Positions 21,316-32,379 are shown, counted from the first letter of the stretch. The stretch: DNA of 64,000 nucleotides from Platanthera guangdongensis (GCA_039583875.1 CM077159.1:394812-458811); one strand, 5' to 3'. The notes: a model not told the origin generated them from the letters alone. Program-made: numbers and translations.

Positions 21316-22770
21316 TTGTGGATGGCAGAGGCAGAGGAGTTGGAGATAGAGATGGCGGCACTTGAGGAGGTTGTTGAGGAAGAGGAGATGGGCTTAGAGG
21401 AGGCAAGAGAGATAGCTGAAGAGGAAGTCGGAGAAGAGGAGACTGAGAAGCAGCAAGGAGATGTGCAGGTGGTCCGAGGGGATGAGGAGCAGGAGAGCCC
21501 GGAAGGGGCGATGGAAGTAGGAGAACAAGCGGCAGGAGGAGTTGAGGGAGAGGCCCCGAGGGGCGTGGGAGTCGAGCAGCAGCAGGAGGGGCTAGTAGAG
21601 GAGATGGGAATCGAGGAGGAGGTAGAAAGGGGAGAGCTGGAGCTGGAGGAAGAGGCAAGGGTCGGCTGGGAGCAGTCGCGGCTGGAGCCGGCCGAACAAG
21701 TGGTGGAGATGCAGGTCTTCACCAACACAGGGCAAGCACAAAGGGTGCGGGTCAGCGGGGGCTTGAGTCCCGAGGCCCGGGAGCGAGTGCGGGCTTGCAT
21801 TCAAAGCAACGTCTACATCTTCGCCTAGAGAACGACGGACATGCCAGGCATCGACGCAGACGTGGCCTGCCATCGCCTGAACTTGGACCCCCGCACTCGC
21901 CCCATACGCCAGAAGATGAGAGCCATCACCACCAAGCTGGAGGAGCCTATTCGTGAGGAGGTCAGGAAGATCCTGGAGGCCGGCTTCATCTCAGAGATCT
22001 AGTATCCGGGTTGGATCTCGAATGTGGTAATGGTTAAAAAAGGAGGTGGTAAATGGAGAATGTGTATTGACTTTTCTTTGTTAAATAAATCATGCCCTAA
22101 GGATTGCTACCCCCTGCCTCGGATCGACGCGCTGGTTGACTCAGCCGTCGATTTTTCTGTCATGAGCTTTTTAGATGCTTTTTCAGGTTATCACCAGATC
22201 CGGAGGCACCCTCATGATACCAAGGATTTTTCCTTCATCACGAGGGAGGGATGCTTCAGTTACAAAATGATGCCCTTTGGGTTGAAGAATGCAGGGGCTA
22301 CCTATTAGCGCATGATGGATCGGGTCTTCCTGGATCAGAGGGGGAGAAATTTGGAGGTCTATGTCGACGACCTAATGATCAAAAGCAAGTGTATGGATTC
22401 ACACCTGCAGGATCTGGAAGAGACATTCGCCACCTTAAGGAGGTTCAAGATGAGGCTGAACCCCTTGAAGTGTGTCTTTGGGGCCAACCGCGGGAAGTTC
22501 CTCGGGCATCTTCTGACTCCGGCAGGGGTGGAGCCCAACCCGGACAAGGTAAAGGCCATCCTAGATTTGGAATCACCTTACAACGCCAAGGAGGTCCAGC
22601 GCTTGACAGGCAAACTGCCTGGGCTGAGCAGGTTCCTCTCCAGGGAAGGAGACAAGTGTTCTTCATTCTTTAAGGTGCTGCGAGGGAATCAAAGGTTTGA
22701 ATGGACCACCGAGTGCGAAGAGGCCTTCCAAGGGCTGAAAAGACAGCTCTCTCAGGCCCCTCTGCTTTAG
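21316..22770 (+). pseudogene. W reverse transcriptase with Glu-rich linker
   Basis: 21316-21690 encodes a strongly acidic, Glu-rich linker of about 125 residues between protease and RT. RT follows: ISNVVMVKK, WRMCIDFSLLNK, the SFLDAFSGYHQI motif, MMPFGLKNAGATY and the catalytic YVDDL at about 22360, then the thumb (KFLGHLLTPAGVEPNPDK). In-frame TAG codons occur at 21826-21828, 22000-22002, 22306-22308 and 22768-22770, at positions where related RTs have Trp or Gln. The stretches between them are in one frame, so the decay is mainly point mutation. Confidence 0.9.
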
Positions 22771-22779
22771 AGACCAAAA

Positions 22780-23178
22780 GAAGGAGAGGACCTGACCTTG
22801 TACCTCGGAGTGGGAGTGGAAGCGGTGAGCTCCTTCCTAGTGAGGGAAGAAGGAAAGAAACAGCTGCCCATCTACTACGTCAGCCGGATATTGAGGAAAG
22901 CAGAGCTCCGCTACCCCATCCTCAAAAAGCTCGCTTATGCCTTGGTCATCTCTGCAAGGAAATTCCGGCCGTACTTTCAAGCACATTCGATTAGGGTGGT
23001 GACCGACCACCCTCTTCGCAAGATCTTCGAAGGAGTGGAGCACTCGGTGAGACTTGCTAAGTGGTCTATTGAGCTAAGCGAGTTCGACATCTCTTTTGTC
23101 CCAAGACTCTCCATCAAGGCGCAGGCAGTGGCAGACTTCCTAGCAGACTACATTGTTGAACTCGAGGGGGGAGAGTAG
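22780..23178 (+). pseudogene. W RNase H (gypsy-type)
   Basis: In frame with RT after the TAG at 22768. It contains the RT/RNase H connection (TLYLGVGVEAVSSFLVRE), IYYVSRIL, AELRYP..KLAYALV, the VVTDHPLRKIF motif and AKWSIELSEFDI, ending ADYIVELEGGE at 23178. It would degrade the RNA strand of the RNA-DNA hybrid. Confidence 0.88.
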
Positions 23179-23184
23179 CAACCT

Positions 23185-23580
23185 CGAGAATCGTGGAAGT
23201 TGATGGTTGATGGGGCCTCGGGAAAGTACTCCCTCGGGGCAGGGTGGTATTGACAAGCCCTCAGGGGGTAACCATAGAGCAAGCGGTCATTTTACATTTC
23301 CCCGTGACCAACAATCAAGCGGAGTATGAGGCTGTGATCGCCGGCCTTCGCTTGGCAAAGGAGCTGGAGATTCGGGATGTGAAAGCTTTCACTGATTCAA
23401 AGGTAGTAGCATCGCAGATCTGGGGAGAGTTTGAAGCTCGGGAGCCTACCCTCGTCAAATACCTCTCCAAGGTAAGGGCGATCATCGGAGGGTTCCGGTC
23501 ATTCTCAATCCAGCATGTTCCAAGGGAAGAAAGTGTAGCCGCCGATCGATTAGCCAAGTTTGGACCTCGGGGAGGAGGGA
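23185..23580 (+). pseudogene. W second, archaeal-type RNase H (aRNH)
   Basis: After the first RNase H comes WKLMVDGASG (first catalytic Asp), a frameshift near 23245, then NNQAEYEAVIAGL (Glu), FTDSKVVASQIWGEFEA (Asp) and EESVAADRLAKFG (Asp). This four-acid pattern next to a normal RNase H is diagnostic of dual-RNase-H Tat elements, where an RNase HI-like domain was acquired separately. Confidence 0.88.
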
Positions 23581-24901
23581 CCTTGACGGAGTTATTTCTA
23601 CCCGCTATCGAGGAAGGAGAGTTGATGGTGGTAGATCGGCAACCCTCGTGGGTGGATCCATTTGTGACCTTCCTAACCACCGGTGAACTTCCCGAGGGGA
23701 CCAAGGTCGGGAGAAGCTTCAAGCGCAAAGCAGCTCACTACCTAATGATGGAGGGGGGCCTGCATTGTAAGATGTTGTCAAGGCTCCTAGCTAGATGTGT
23801 GACTGAAGAAGGGATCCCGAAGATCTTGGGGGAGGTGCACTCGGGCGAGTGCGGCAGTCACTCTGGAGGAAGGACGTTGGAGGCAAGGGTGGTCACGCAG
23901 GGGTACTTCTGGCCCACCCTAAGGAAGGATACCACGGAGTTTGCAAGGAGGTGTCAAAAATGTCAGCTCTGCGCCCCCCTTCAGCTCTTGGCAGCTCAAA
24001 GGCTCCGAAGTATCACGACACCGTGGCCGTTCGCCATAAGGGGAATGGATATAGTTGGGCCCTTTCCTCCGGCTAGTGGGCAGAGGAGATTCCTCTTGGT
24101 CATGGTCGATTATTTCTCGAAGTGGCTGGAGGTTAAAGCCTTGGCCAAGGTCACCTCACAGGTCATAAGGAACTTCGTCTGGGGGGAGATCATTTGCAGA
24201 CATGGGTTGCCCCAAGCAATAGTGACAGATAACGACCCCCAGTTTGCCAGCGAGGAGTTCATCAGCTTCTGCGCCCAGCTAGGGATATATCTCCGGTTTG
24301 CCTCTGTCCACCACCCCCGGAGCAACGACCAGATGGAAGCGGCAAACAAAATCATTGTAAACCTACTGAAGAAAAAGGTGGAGAACTTAAAGGGGAATTG
24401 GGTGGAGCAGCTCCCCTCGGTCCTGTGGGCCCTATGAACGACCCCGAACACGGCCACCGGTGAGACCCCTTCAAGCTCTCTCATGGGTGTGAGGCCGTCC
24501 TACCAGTGGAGTTCGAGGTCCGGTCCCCGCGAGTCACAGCCGCAGGCGAAGGAGACGAGACTTGGAGGTTGGAGAATGAGGAGGGGCAACGCCTCTCGTT
24601 AGATATGGTGGAAGAACTGCGAGACATGACGGCTATCAGGTAAGAAGAGATCAAGCGACGAATGGCCAAGTATTTTGATAAGCATGTCAGGGTCAAGCAG
24701 TTTACTGAAGGGGATCTGGTGCTGAGAAAGGTTGACGCGACAGGAAGGTCGGCTCTCATGGGCAATCTCTACCCAAACTGGGAAGGACCATACATAGTGA
24801 AGGAAGTCCTCAGAATAGGAGGATACTACCTCCAGGACGTTAAGGGGAGGGCCCTAAGCCACACCTGGAGCGGTGATGACCTAAAATGCTTCTACCCATG
24901 A
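23581..24901 (+). pseudogene. W integrase
   Basis: HHCC zinc finger at about 23835-23970 (HSGECGSHSG; CQKCQLC), then the core with Asp in GMDIVGPF, Asp in VTDNDPQF and Glu in QMEAANK (spacing fits DD35E). A TGA at 24435-24437 follows LWAL; further stops follow. The C-terminal domain resumes at 24662-24901 (HVRVKQFTEGDLVLRKV; NWEGPYIVKEV; WSGDDLKCFYP). No chromodomain, as in other Tat elements. Confidence 0.88.
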
Positions 24902-25020
24902 ATGGGGAAGGATGCAACCATGTATCTCAAAAATAAACTTATTATACTACATAGATTGATTTTCTCTTAACTATTGTCAAAATTTTCATAATATAACGTA
25001 ATTATGTGTTTTGTAATACC
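24902..25020 (+). other. Short AT-rich spacer after W integrase
   Basis: About 120 bp between the pol stop and the tandem repeats; nothing recognisable. Confidence 0.5.
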
Positions 25021-27055
25021 CCGAGCTCGGCCCGGCCCCAGGTAGACCCGCTGCGCAGGCTCTCATCTAGCTGGCAGGTCCGAAGTCTCGCCTGTGGGGG
25101 ATAGGTTTGGTTGGTTTGAGATCTTCATCGACACCCTGAGCTCGGCTCGGCCCCAGGTAGACCCGCGTCGCAGGCTCTTATCTAGCTGGCAGGTCCGAAG
25201 GCTCGCCTGTGGGGGATAGGTTTGGTTGGTTTGAGATCTTCATCGACACCCCGAGCTCGGCTCGGCCCCAGGTAGACCCGCTGCGCAGGCTCTCATCTAG
25301 CTGGCAGGTCCGAAGGCTCGCCTGTGGGGGATAGGTTTGGTTGGTTTGAGATCCTCATCGGCATCCCGAGCTCGGCTCGGCCCCAGGTAGACCCGCTGCG
25401 CAGGCTCTCATCTAGCTGGCAGGTCCGAAGGCATGCATGTGGGGGATAGGTTTGGTTGGTTTGAGATCTTCATCGGCACTCCGAGCTCGGCTCGGCCCCA
25501 GGTAGACCCGCTGCGCAGGCTCTCATCTAGCTGACAGGTCCGAAGGCTCACATGTGGGGGATAGGTTTGGTTAGTTTGAGATCTTCATCGGCACCCCGAG
25601 CTCGGCTCGGCCCCAGGTAGACCCACTGCACAGGCTCTCATCTAGCTGGCAGGTCCGAAGGCTCGCCTGTGGGGGATAGGTTTGGTTGGTTTGAGATCCT
25701 CATCGACACCCCAAGCTCGGCTCGGCCCCAGGTAGACCCGCTGCGCAGGCTCTCATCTAGCTGGCAGGTCCGAAGGCTCGCATGTGGGGGATAGGTTTGG
25801 TTGGTTTGAGATCCTCATCGGCACCCCGAGCTCGGCTCGGCCCCAGGTAGACCCGCTGCGCAGGCCCTCATCTAGCTGGCAGGTCCGAAGGCTCGCCTGT
25901 GGGGGATAGGTTTGGTTGGTTTGAGATCTTCATCGGCACCCCGAGCTCGGCTCGGCCCTAGGTAGACCCGCTGCGCAGGCTCTCATCTAGCTGGCAGGTC
26001 CGAAGGCTCGCCTGTGGGGGGTATGTTTGGTTGGTTTGAGATCTTCATCGGCAACCCGAGCTCGGCTCGGCCCCAGGTAGACCCGCTGCACAGGCTCTCA
26101 TCTAGCTGGCAGGTCCGAAGGCTCGCCTATGGGGGATAGGTTTGGTTGGTTTGAGATCCTCATCGGCACACTGAGCTCGGCTCGGCTCCAGGTAGACCCG
26201 CTGCGCAGGCTCTCATCTAGCTGGCAGGTCCGAAGGCTCGCCTGTGGGGGATAGGTTTGGTTGGTTTGAGATCCTCATCGGCACCCCGAGCTCGGCTCGG
26301 CCCCAGGTAGACCCGCTGCACATGCTCTAATCTAGCTGGCAGGTCCGAAGGCTCGCCTGTGGGGGATAGGTTTGGTTGGTTTGAGATCTTCATCGGCACC
26401 CCGAGCTCGGCTCGGCCCCAGGTAGTCCCGCTGCGCAGGCTCTCATCTAGCTGGCAGGTCCGAAGGCTCGCATGTGGGGGGTAGGTTTGGTTGGTTTGAG
26501 ATCTTCATCGGCACCCCGAGCTCGGCTCGGCCCCATGTAGACCCGCTGCACAGGCTCTCATCTAGCTGGCAGGTCCGTCGGCTCGCCTGTGGGGGATAGG
26601 TTTAGTTTGTGGATGATAGGTTAGGATAGGTTAGGTCTGGTTTGCGGATACTTCATCGACACCCCGAGCTCGGCTCGGCCCCAGGTAGACCCGCTGCGCA
26701 GGCTCTCATCTAGCTGGCAGGTCCGTAGGCTCGCCTGTGGGGGATAGGTTTGGTTTGTGGGTGATAGGTTAGGATAGGTTAGGTCTGGTTTACGGAAACT
26801 TCATCGACACCCCGAGCTCGGCTCGGCCCTAAGTAGACCCGCTGTGCAGGCTCTCATCTAGCTGACAGGTCCGTAGGTTCGCCTGTGGGGGATATGTTTA
26901 GTTTATGGGTGATAGGTTTGGATAGGTTAGGTATGGTTTGCGGAAACTTCATCGATACCCCGAGCTCGGCTCGGCCGCTGGGTAGACCCGCTGCGCAGGC
27001 TCTCATCTAGCTCACAGGTCCGAAGGCTCGCACTGTGGGGGATAGGTTTGGTTTG
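25020..27055 (+). repeat. Tandem repeat block in W: 17 units of 115 or 148 bp
   Basis: The landmark GAGCTCGG recurs at 25023, 25138, 25253, 25368, 25483, 25598, 25713, 25828, 25943, 26058, 26173, 26288, 26403 and 26518 (period exactly 115), then at 26666, 26814 and 26962 (period exactly 148). The longer units carry a 33-bp insert rich in GGATAGGTTAG. Units differ by a few substitutions. Tat elements often carry such blocks between pol and the 3' LTR and they can seed satellites. Unit core: GGCAGGTCCGAAGGCTCGCC then GGGGGATAGGTTTGG. Confidence 0.97.
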
Positions 27056-27545
27056 GACATGGCAGGAAGTGCACCAGGAACACGAAATGGAAAGAGGTAA
27101 AGGTGGGAAAGGTCTCGGCCGGAATAGATCTCGATAGGGAAATCCCCGTCAAAGAGGTCTCGCCGAGGGGGGGGGGGGGGGGCTTTCGCCGAGAAGGCTC
27201 CTATTAATGTTCTCGAGCAGATAGGTGGAATCGTTAGGCGACGGGCCTGAATGGATTCGCGCAGACTAAAGGGGGACGATTCCGTCTTAACGGTTCGTGA
27301 GCCACGCTTCCGACTAACAGTTTGCAGCAGGTTCCCGCTGATTCGTCACTAAGGAAGACTATCCTAGGGGGGGCAAGGGCCTCAACGGAAGCATACGTAG
27401 GAAACATTCGGCCACAACAATTACATCAATCACATTCACAATAACAAGAGACATTTACAATGGAATGTTTGCGATATATATTACAAGTACAAGTTCAGAG
27501 CGTCTCGCTCTTTACACTAAGCCAAAAAGAAGAAAAAGGGGCCCC
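27056..27545. other. W non-coding interval between tandem repeats and antisense gene A
   Basis: About 490 bp with a G16 tract (27167-27182) and several TCTCGCC-like motifs. It would contain the 3' end of antisense gene A's transcript. I see no ORF of interest. Confidence 0.5.
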
Positions 27546-29610
27546 TCAAGGAGACAAGCTATACCCCTCAGAGCTCCCGCCTGAGCTACCGCTGGAGCTT
27601 TCGCCAGAGCTCTCCCCGGAGGTCTCGCCACCCGCTGCAGGGGATTTCGGGACTTCCAGGGGTGGGGTATCAGGGGCACCCGGGGGCTTTGGAATGGGCT
27701 CGAAGAGCCAGGGAACGAGCTGTTGTACGGTGATGTTTTTGCCCCTCCCATCCCAGCAGTCGACATCTCGCAGCGTCTCCAGCGTCAACCTGACTGTAGC
27801 CTGTGCGTTGGCCTTTAGAAGCTTGTCGATGTCATAAACCGAGTAGTAGCGACTCTTCAGTCGCTCATCCAACGGGGGGGGGGGGGGGCATTCGCCTCCA
27901 GGCGCGCAATCTGCTCCCTCAGGAGGACGTTGTCGTATCGCGCTTGGGATGGCTCCTCGCGAAGCGTGGCTTGGGCGGAATCCTGAACAGCGAGAGGTTA
28001 GCATAAAAGAGAAGAGTTAAAGTAGCGAGAGCAAGCGTTGTAAAAGATCTCACTTACCCCTTCTGCCTGGCGGGAAGATAACAGCTGCTGGGCCTCGACC
28101 AGCTCCTTTGCTAAAGTGGCCGCCTGAGCCACCGCATCATCCCTAGCCTTGAACATATCCTGTAAATTGCGGTCTATTCTGATGCCCCGGCGAGCACACA
28201 TGTGCGCAAGCTCCAGCCCGCGCATCGGAGCGCGAGTAGAATCATAGGCCAGCAGCCGGGTCGACATCCTGTCGTAGACACTGGCATCCTCCCGGCTATA
28301 GAGGTAGTAACCTAAGGCGAAAGCCTCGCTGGTAACCTCGTCTCGCTCTGCCCAGCTGGGCAAGAGGGACGAGATCGAGACCTTGTTGGCGTCGGGATCC
28401 CACTGTAGCAGCGGCTTGTTCTCCACGTCCAGGCACCTCGTGCCGAGACCAAAATTGCGGTGGACCCGCGGCACCTCTCCAGACAGAGGCTGTCCGGAGG
28501 TCTCGGCGGCGGCACCCTCGCCCTCTGCAACACCAGGGGCCTCAGGGTTCTTGGCAGGGGCCTCAGCACCGCCCCTAGTAGCTGCGATCTCGCTGACAAC
28601 CTGCAAGATCTCCTCAAAGGAGCGGCCTGCAGGGAGAGGTTGGGAGGGCGGCACCATAATAGCCTTGCCCTTCTCGGTATCAGTTGTCTGGGGTCTCTTG
28701 ATTGGTTGAGGCGCAGGGGCGCCGGGCTTTCGCTTCCCGACATCAATTAAAGGAGGCGGGGCCGACTCTTTCCGGCAAGGTTATGCATCGGCCTTTGCGA
28801 GAGCCAGCGGGTCTTTTGGAGGTTGGCTCCCACCAGCATGAGCCTCGTCAAAGGGTTGGCGTAAGGGGATCTCGCGCTCTCCTGCAAAAGTGGCAATACT
28901 AAGTTCAAACCTTGAAAAGGACATGAATTAGCAAGATAAAGGCGAGACCTTACCTTCGCCTGGGAGCAAGGAGAGGAGTGAATCAACGTCTCGCCGAAGG
29001 TAAAGGACGTCGAAGTCCTTGGTTCCAAAGAACTCAAGGAGGGCGCTCTCGCGCGAGCCCAAGGAGGTGGCTTGTAGGCGGCATCCTCGTATTGGATAGG
29101 AGCGAGAGACACGTTCCCGAAGTCGCCGGAAACAAAGATGAACCTCTCGCCCCAGTGATGGTGCTTGTTGGCGAGACCGATCGTCTTGAGCAGCTATCTA
29201 GAGAAGAAGACCACCCCTCCTTTGACGCGGAAAGTGAACAGCTTGCGGAAAATTGGCAGGCTGAACTCGATCCTCTCAGATCCCATGTAGCATATAAAAG
29301 CCACGAGAATTGCAACCGAATTTGGATTCAGCTGCGCGGGAACCACCCCGTAATACCGGAGGGCCTGGCGCATCTCGGGCCACAGCGGGAGGCGGAAGCC
29401 CACCTCGAAGTGCTCGATGGGGATGGCGAGCTCCCCCTCCCCTGCAGTGTTTACCTTGTCATGATTGCCTGGGTTCCGCGCGGTGAAGCTGGCGGGAACA
29501 TATTGAGTCTTGATTAGGTTGAACTCGTCCACGGTGAGGGTGCAGGATGGAAAAAGGTGCTTCTGGAAAGCTTCCGCACAGTTGGATCGTCCCTCACCTC
29601 CGCTCGGCAT
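27546..29610 (-). pseudogene. W antisense gene A (Transposase_28-like / putative gypsy-type transposon protein), multi-exon
   Basis: Minus strand, opposite to gag-pol. ATG 29610 (MPSGGEG) opens an exon whose LWPEMRQALRYYGVVPAQ followed by LNPN.VAILVAF matches the plant 'putative gypsy type transposon' family (PF04195). A TAG ends it at 29194-29196, but coding sense continues (HHHWGERFIFVSGDFG), then frame-shifted ALLEFFGTKDFDVLYLRRD near 29050-28985, to a donor gaag/GTAAGG at about 28952. Later exons span about 28890-28050 (28657-28045 open: SFEEILQVVSEIAA, a coiled-coil-like AKELVEAQQLLSSRQAEG; donor GTAAGT) and 27982-27546, with a Ser/Gly-rich C terminus. The poly-C at 27888-27874 shifts the last exon. 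Function unknown. Confidence 0.7.
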
Positions 29611-29779
29611 CGTAATGAAGAGTTTGACGGCGAGAGCTTCAAGAGGGAGGCGAGAGCAAGAATCGTATGGGAACGGAAGGAGAAGGCGGAGACCAGCGAG
29701 AGCTTTTGAGAGACCGCAAAAGCAACAGAAGAGGAGAGAGATTGGGATCGGAGAAATGAATGTGGTAGGTGAGCTTCCC

Positions 29780-29787
29780 TATTTATA
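29780..29787 (-). promoter_or_regulatory. TATA box of antisense gene A
   Basis: The minus strand reads TATAAATA, followed by GGG, about 170 bp upstream of ATG 29610. Upstream (30040-30054) is a 15-bp near-palindrome, TCTCGCTGAGCGAGA. Confidence 0.55.
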
Positions 29788-30149
29788 GAAAACCGTGCCC
29801 ATGATGACTGTTTTTAAAAAAGACGGCGGGGGTATAGCTGGCACGTCCCACGACAGCGACGCTTCGTTTTCCCGCCCAAGCTCGATAGTGACTGATTGAC
29901 CGAATGATTAGCGCAAGCGTTGCGACATGACAGGTGGCAAGCAAGATAAGCGGAAGCAAGGGTGCTCTCGCCAACCGAAAGCCCAGGATAATAACATATA
30001 CACAATAATAATATTAATGATAAGAGCAGAATTATTACTCTCGCTGAGCGAGAACTGGATAAAGAGTAAGCAATAATAACAGTTATTAATAAACAAGGGT
30101 ACATCTGAGAAGGGGAAGGCCTGTGGAGGAGAAGGGGAGGTCACGCGAT

Positions 30150-31491
30150 TCAATAAGGCTCCCACCACCATTTCCCTTGCTCCCACCGCCATTTCCCTTG
30201 CTCCCACAGCTTGGTCCGGGGTGGCGCCTGCAGGTTGAAGTAGGACGACAGAACAGTGCATCCTAGGTTGACCTGGCGAGACAGATCCCGGATCCGCTCG
30301 ATGCACCTTTTGGGTGAGGATCCGGCGGTAGACCCCCCTGGCCGGTCCATCTCGCTGATAAGATAGTCCCACTCCAGAGTCTCTAGCCTCTTTTCCACTG
30401 AGTGGCGAAACTCTTTCGCCGCGAGGTCGCGGACCCGTTCTCGCCGGATGAGCTTCGATAGGACGACGACAACCTTCTTGCCCCGTCTTTTAGCGCTCCC
30501 GGCACCGGTCAGGATCTCCTCCATCTCGTCAGATGAGGGAAAAGGGGAACTCTCGCCGTCCTCCCCCTCTCTTTCTTCTTCTTCTTCTTCCTCTACCTCA
30601 GCTCCAAGCCGCGAGCCCATGTCCCCTGGCAAAAGAATTCCTATTATAGCGAGAGCTAGAGGATTGCTGTGATAAAATTTCCACATACCTACAGCATGAC
30701 GAGGCCCCCCGGTCGACGGCAGGCGAGAAGGCCCAGCCCCCCTCAGCTCCAAAGAGTAGGTGGATCGGCTTTCTTTTTCCGGGCGGGTAAATTTTGCGTA
30801 TGGTAATCCCGGCTTGGTCGGGAGCGGGGGAGGGGGTCTCCTCTCCCGCAGGATGGCTGACATCTAATGGAGGCGCGGAAGATTTGGCAGTCTTTCCTCC
30901 CGTCGGTGGGGAGGAATCAACCGCAGGGGTAGGCTGATTCGCAGCCCTGGCTCCGCTCTCCCGGGTGGCGAGACCCGACGATGCGAAAACTGGCGCTGCG
31001 AGAAGACAGTTCAGCATTCAAAGATTTGAGTTAAGGGCGAGAGGGGAACAGTTACCTGCAGTGTTCGGGTCAGGTGGAGGAGCCACCTCCGAAACCCGTG
31101 GTTGATCCTCAGGGTGGTGAGAGGATGGATCCAAGGATTCGCGCAGGGACGTGGCAACGTCGGGAACCGTTTCCTGCGAGAGGTATCGCGTGAACTACTG
31201 AGCAGCTGGCGTTTTCAAAAATTGGCAAGTCAAACATACCTTCCACGACGAGGGATCAACCGCGCGGCTTGGGGTTGGGGTGGGCGGGCTCCTGTTCTCG
31301 TGGGGCAGGTCCCGCTGGACCACCTTTGCCCTCTTCTTTTTCTTCTTGGGCAGGGAAGGCTCAGCGTCCGATGACCGTCTCGCTAGCCATGGGGCAACCA
31401 GGGCACTGTTAGCCTTGGCTCGCACCTGTGCCGCGTTGATGCGGTCTTGCAGATCCTGTGGAAGCGGTTTGTCGGCGCGCTTAGAAGGCAT
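30150..31491 (-). pseudogene. W antisense gene B, four-exon accessory gene of unknown function
   Basis: ATG 31491 (MPSKRADKPLP). Proposed exons with consensus splice sites: 31491-31240 (84 codons, basic KKKKKRAK, donor AAG/GTATGT), 31173-31056 (acceptor CTCTCGCAG, donor CAG/GTAACT), 30995-30689 (acceptor TTCTCGCAG, donor TAG/GTATGT), 30640-30150 (acceptor AATAG, stop TGA). The last exon has a Glu run (about 12 acidic residues), a basic segment and a helical region (VEKRLETLEWDYLISEM). Exons 1-3 join in phase but exon 3 must change frame before exon 4, so an indel has broken it. A duplicated 18-bp unit (gggagcaagggaaatgg) ends the gene. No known domain recognised. Confidence 0.6.
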
Positions 31492-31564
31492 CACGAGAGG
31501 AAGCGAGAGCTCAGGCGAAGAATGACGACTCAAGGAAGGTGTTATGATCGTCTATCGGCACACG

Positions 31565-31572
31565 TATTTATA
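31565..31572 (-). promoter_or_regulatory. TATA box of antisense gene B
   Basis: The minus strand reads TATAAATA, about 74 bp upstream of ATG 31491. It lies only about 115 bp from the 3' LTR, which carries TCTCGCC motifs on the upstream side for this gene. Confidence 0.55.
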
Positions 31573-31668
31573 GACACAGTACGACCTTCCAAAAGATTCC
31601 CTGATGGTGACAAGTGCTCAGTGAATATTTCTGGGTTGGACGTGTCTTTTCGAGCGCAGAGCTAGCTT

Positions 31669-31685
31669 AGAAAGAGCGGGGATAG
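31669..31685 (+). promoter_or_regulatory. W polypurine tract
   Basis: Purine-rich agaaagagcggggatag directly before the 3' LTR; primes plus-strand DNA synthesis in LTR elements. Two pyrimidines interrupt it. Confidence 0.6.
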
Positions 31686-32374
31686 TGTACAACCCCATAT
31701 TCACTGAGTCAGACCAGGAGGCACAATGGTCACAGTTGAGCTAGCCAAAGGCGTTCCCGCCCGAAAGGAGGTCTCGCCCAAGCTGGCGGGAACATTCGCG
31801 TCAAGTCGTCGAATGGAGATCAACGGGCTGAGATCGTCGAGCGTGGCCAGCGCGGGAGCGCCTACGCCAGCGCCAAGTTCCAATCTTGAAGGGGCTCTCG
31901 CCTGTCAGCCGGCGAGACCGTTCGCGCCGTCTCTGGGTAAGAGGCCCTCAGTTCAGAGCTCTCGCCGAGTGAGGCCCAAGGCCTAGGGTTAAATGACCAG
32001 ATTGCCCTCAGGTAAATTTACCCCATGTGCCCTCCGGAAAACATCGGGATTCGGCTATTGGCAGACCAAGTAGGGGCTTTTCAGTAATTTCAGGCTAGCA
32101 CGATGCTATAAATAGACCCACAAGAACTCTTTAGAAGGCAAGCCGTCATTATCTCTCAAATTCCAGTGCTTTCTGAGGAGCTCCTAGCCCAGCTTTGGCT
32201 TTGGAGGGGAAGCTCTCAGAGATCTTCCGGGTGTGAGGTGGGACCTCCCTGCTGAGGCTTTGGGTCAGTCTTAGATCCTTTGAAGCCAGTCGAGGGTTGA
32301 GGCTTGAGAGAAGTAGGTTTTGGCTGCACCCCCTTTTCTTTGAACTCCGGTTGAGGTCATATTTGGCTTCAACA
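31686..32374 (+). repeat. W 3' LTR
   Basis: 689 bp, collinear with the 5' LTR with about 23 substitutions and no indel seen, mostly transitions. TATA box at 32107-32114. The LTR end CTTCAACA abuts the target duplication ctaga. Confidence 0.92.
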
Positions 32375-32379
32375 CTAGA

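Larger units (their letters stand above)
18422..32374 (+). mobile_element. Tat-lineage Ty3/gypsy retrotransposon W (complete insertion, 13,953 bp)
   Basis: Two LTRs of exactly 689 bp (18422-19110 and 31686-32374), both TGTACAACCC...CTTCAACA, flanked by ctaga on each side (18417-18421, 32375-32379). By eye the LTRs differ at about 23 positions (3.3%). Plus-strand order is gag, zinc finger, protease, RT, RNase H, archaeal-type RNase H, integrase; then a 115/148-bp tandem repeat block; then two genes on the opposite strand. The extra RNase H and the accessory ORFs mark the Tat lineage. Many stops and frameshifts make it non-autonomous now. Confidence 0.95.

Noticed and set aside
19193..21873. 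Long minus-strand Ser/Pro/Leu-rich ORFs opposite W gag-pol
   Set aside because: Shadows of GC- and Glu-rich coding on the plus strand; no domain or splice signals, unlike the antisense genes at 27.5-31.5 kb.
25020..27055. CRISPR-like regular repeats
   Set aside because: The whole 115-bp unit repeats with no unique spacers, and the context is a plant retrotransposon.
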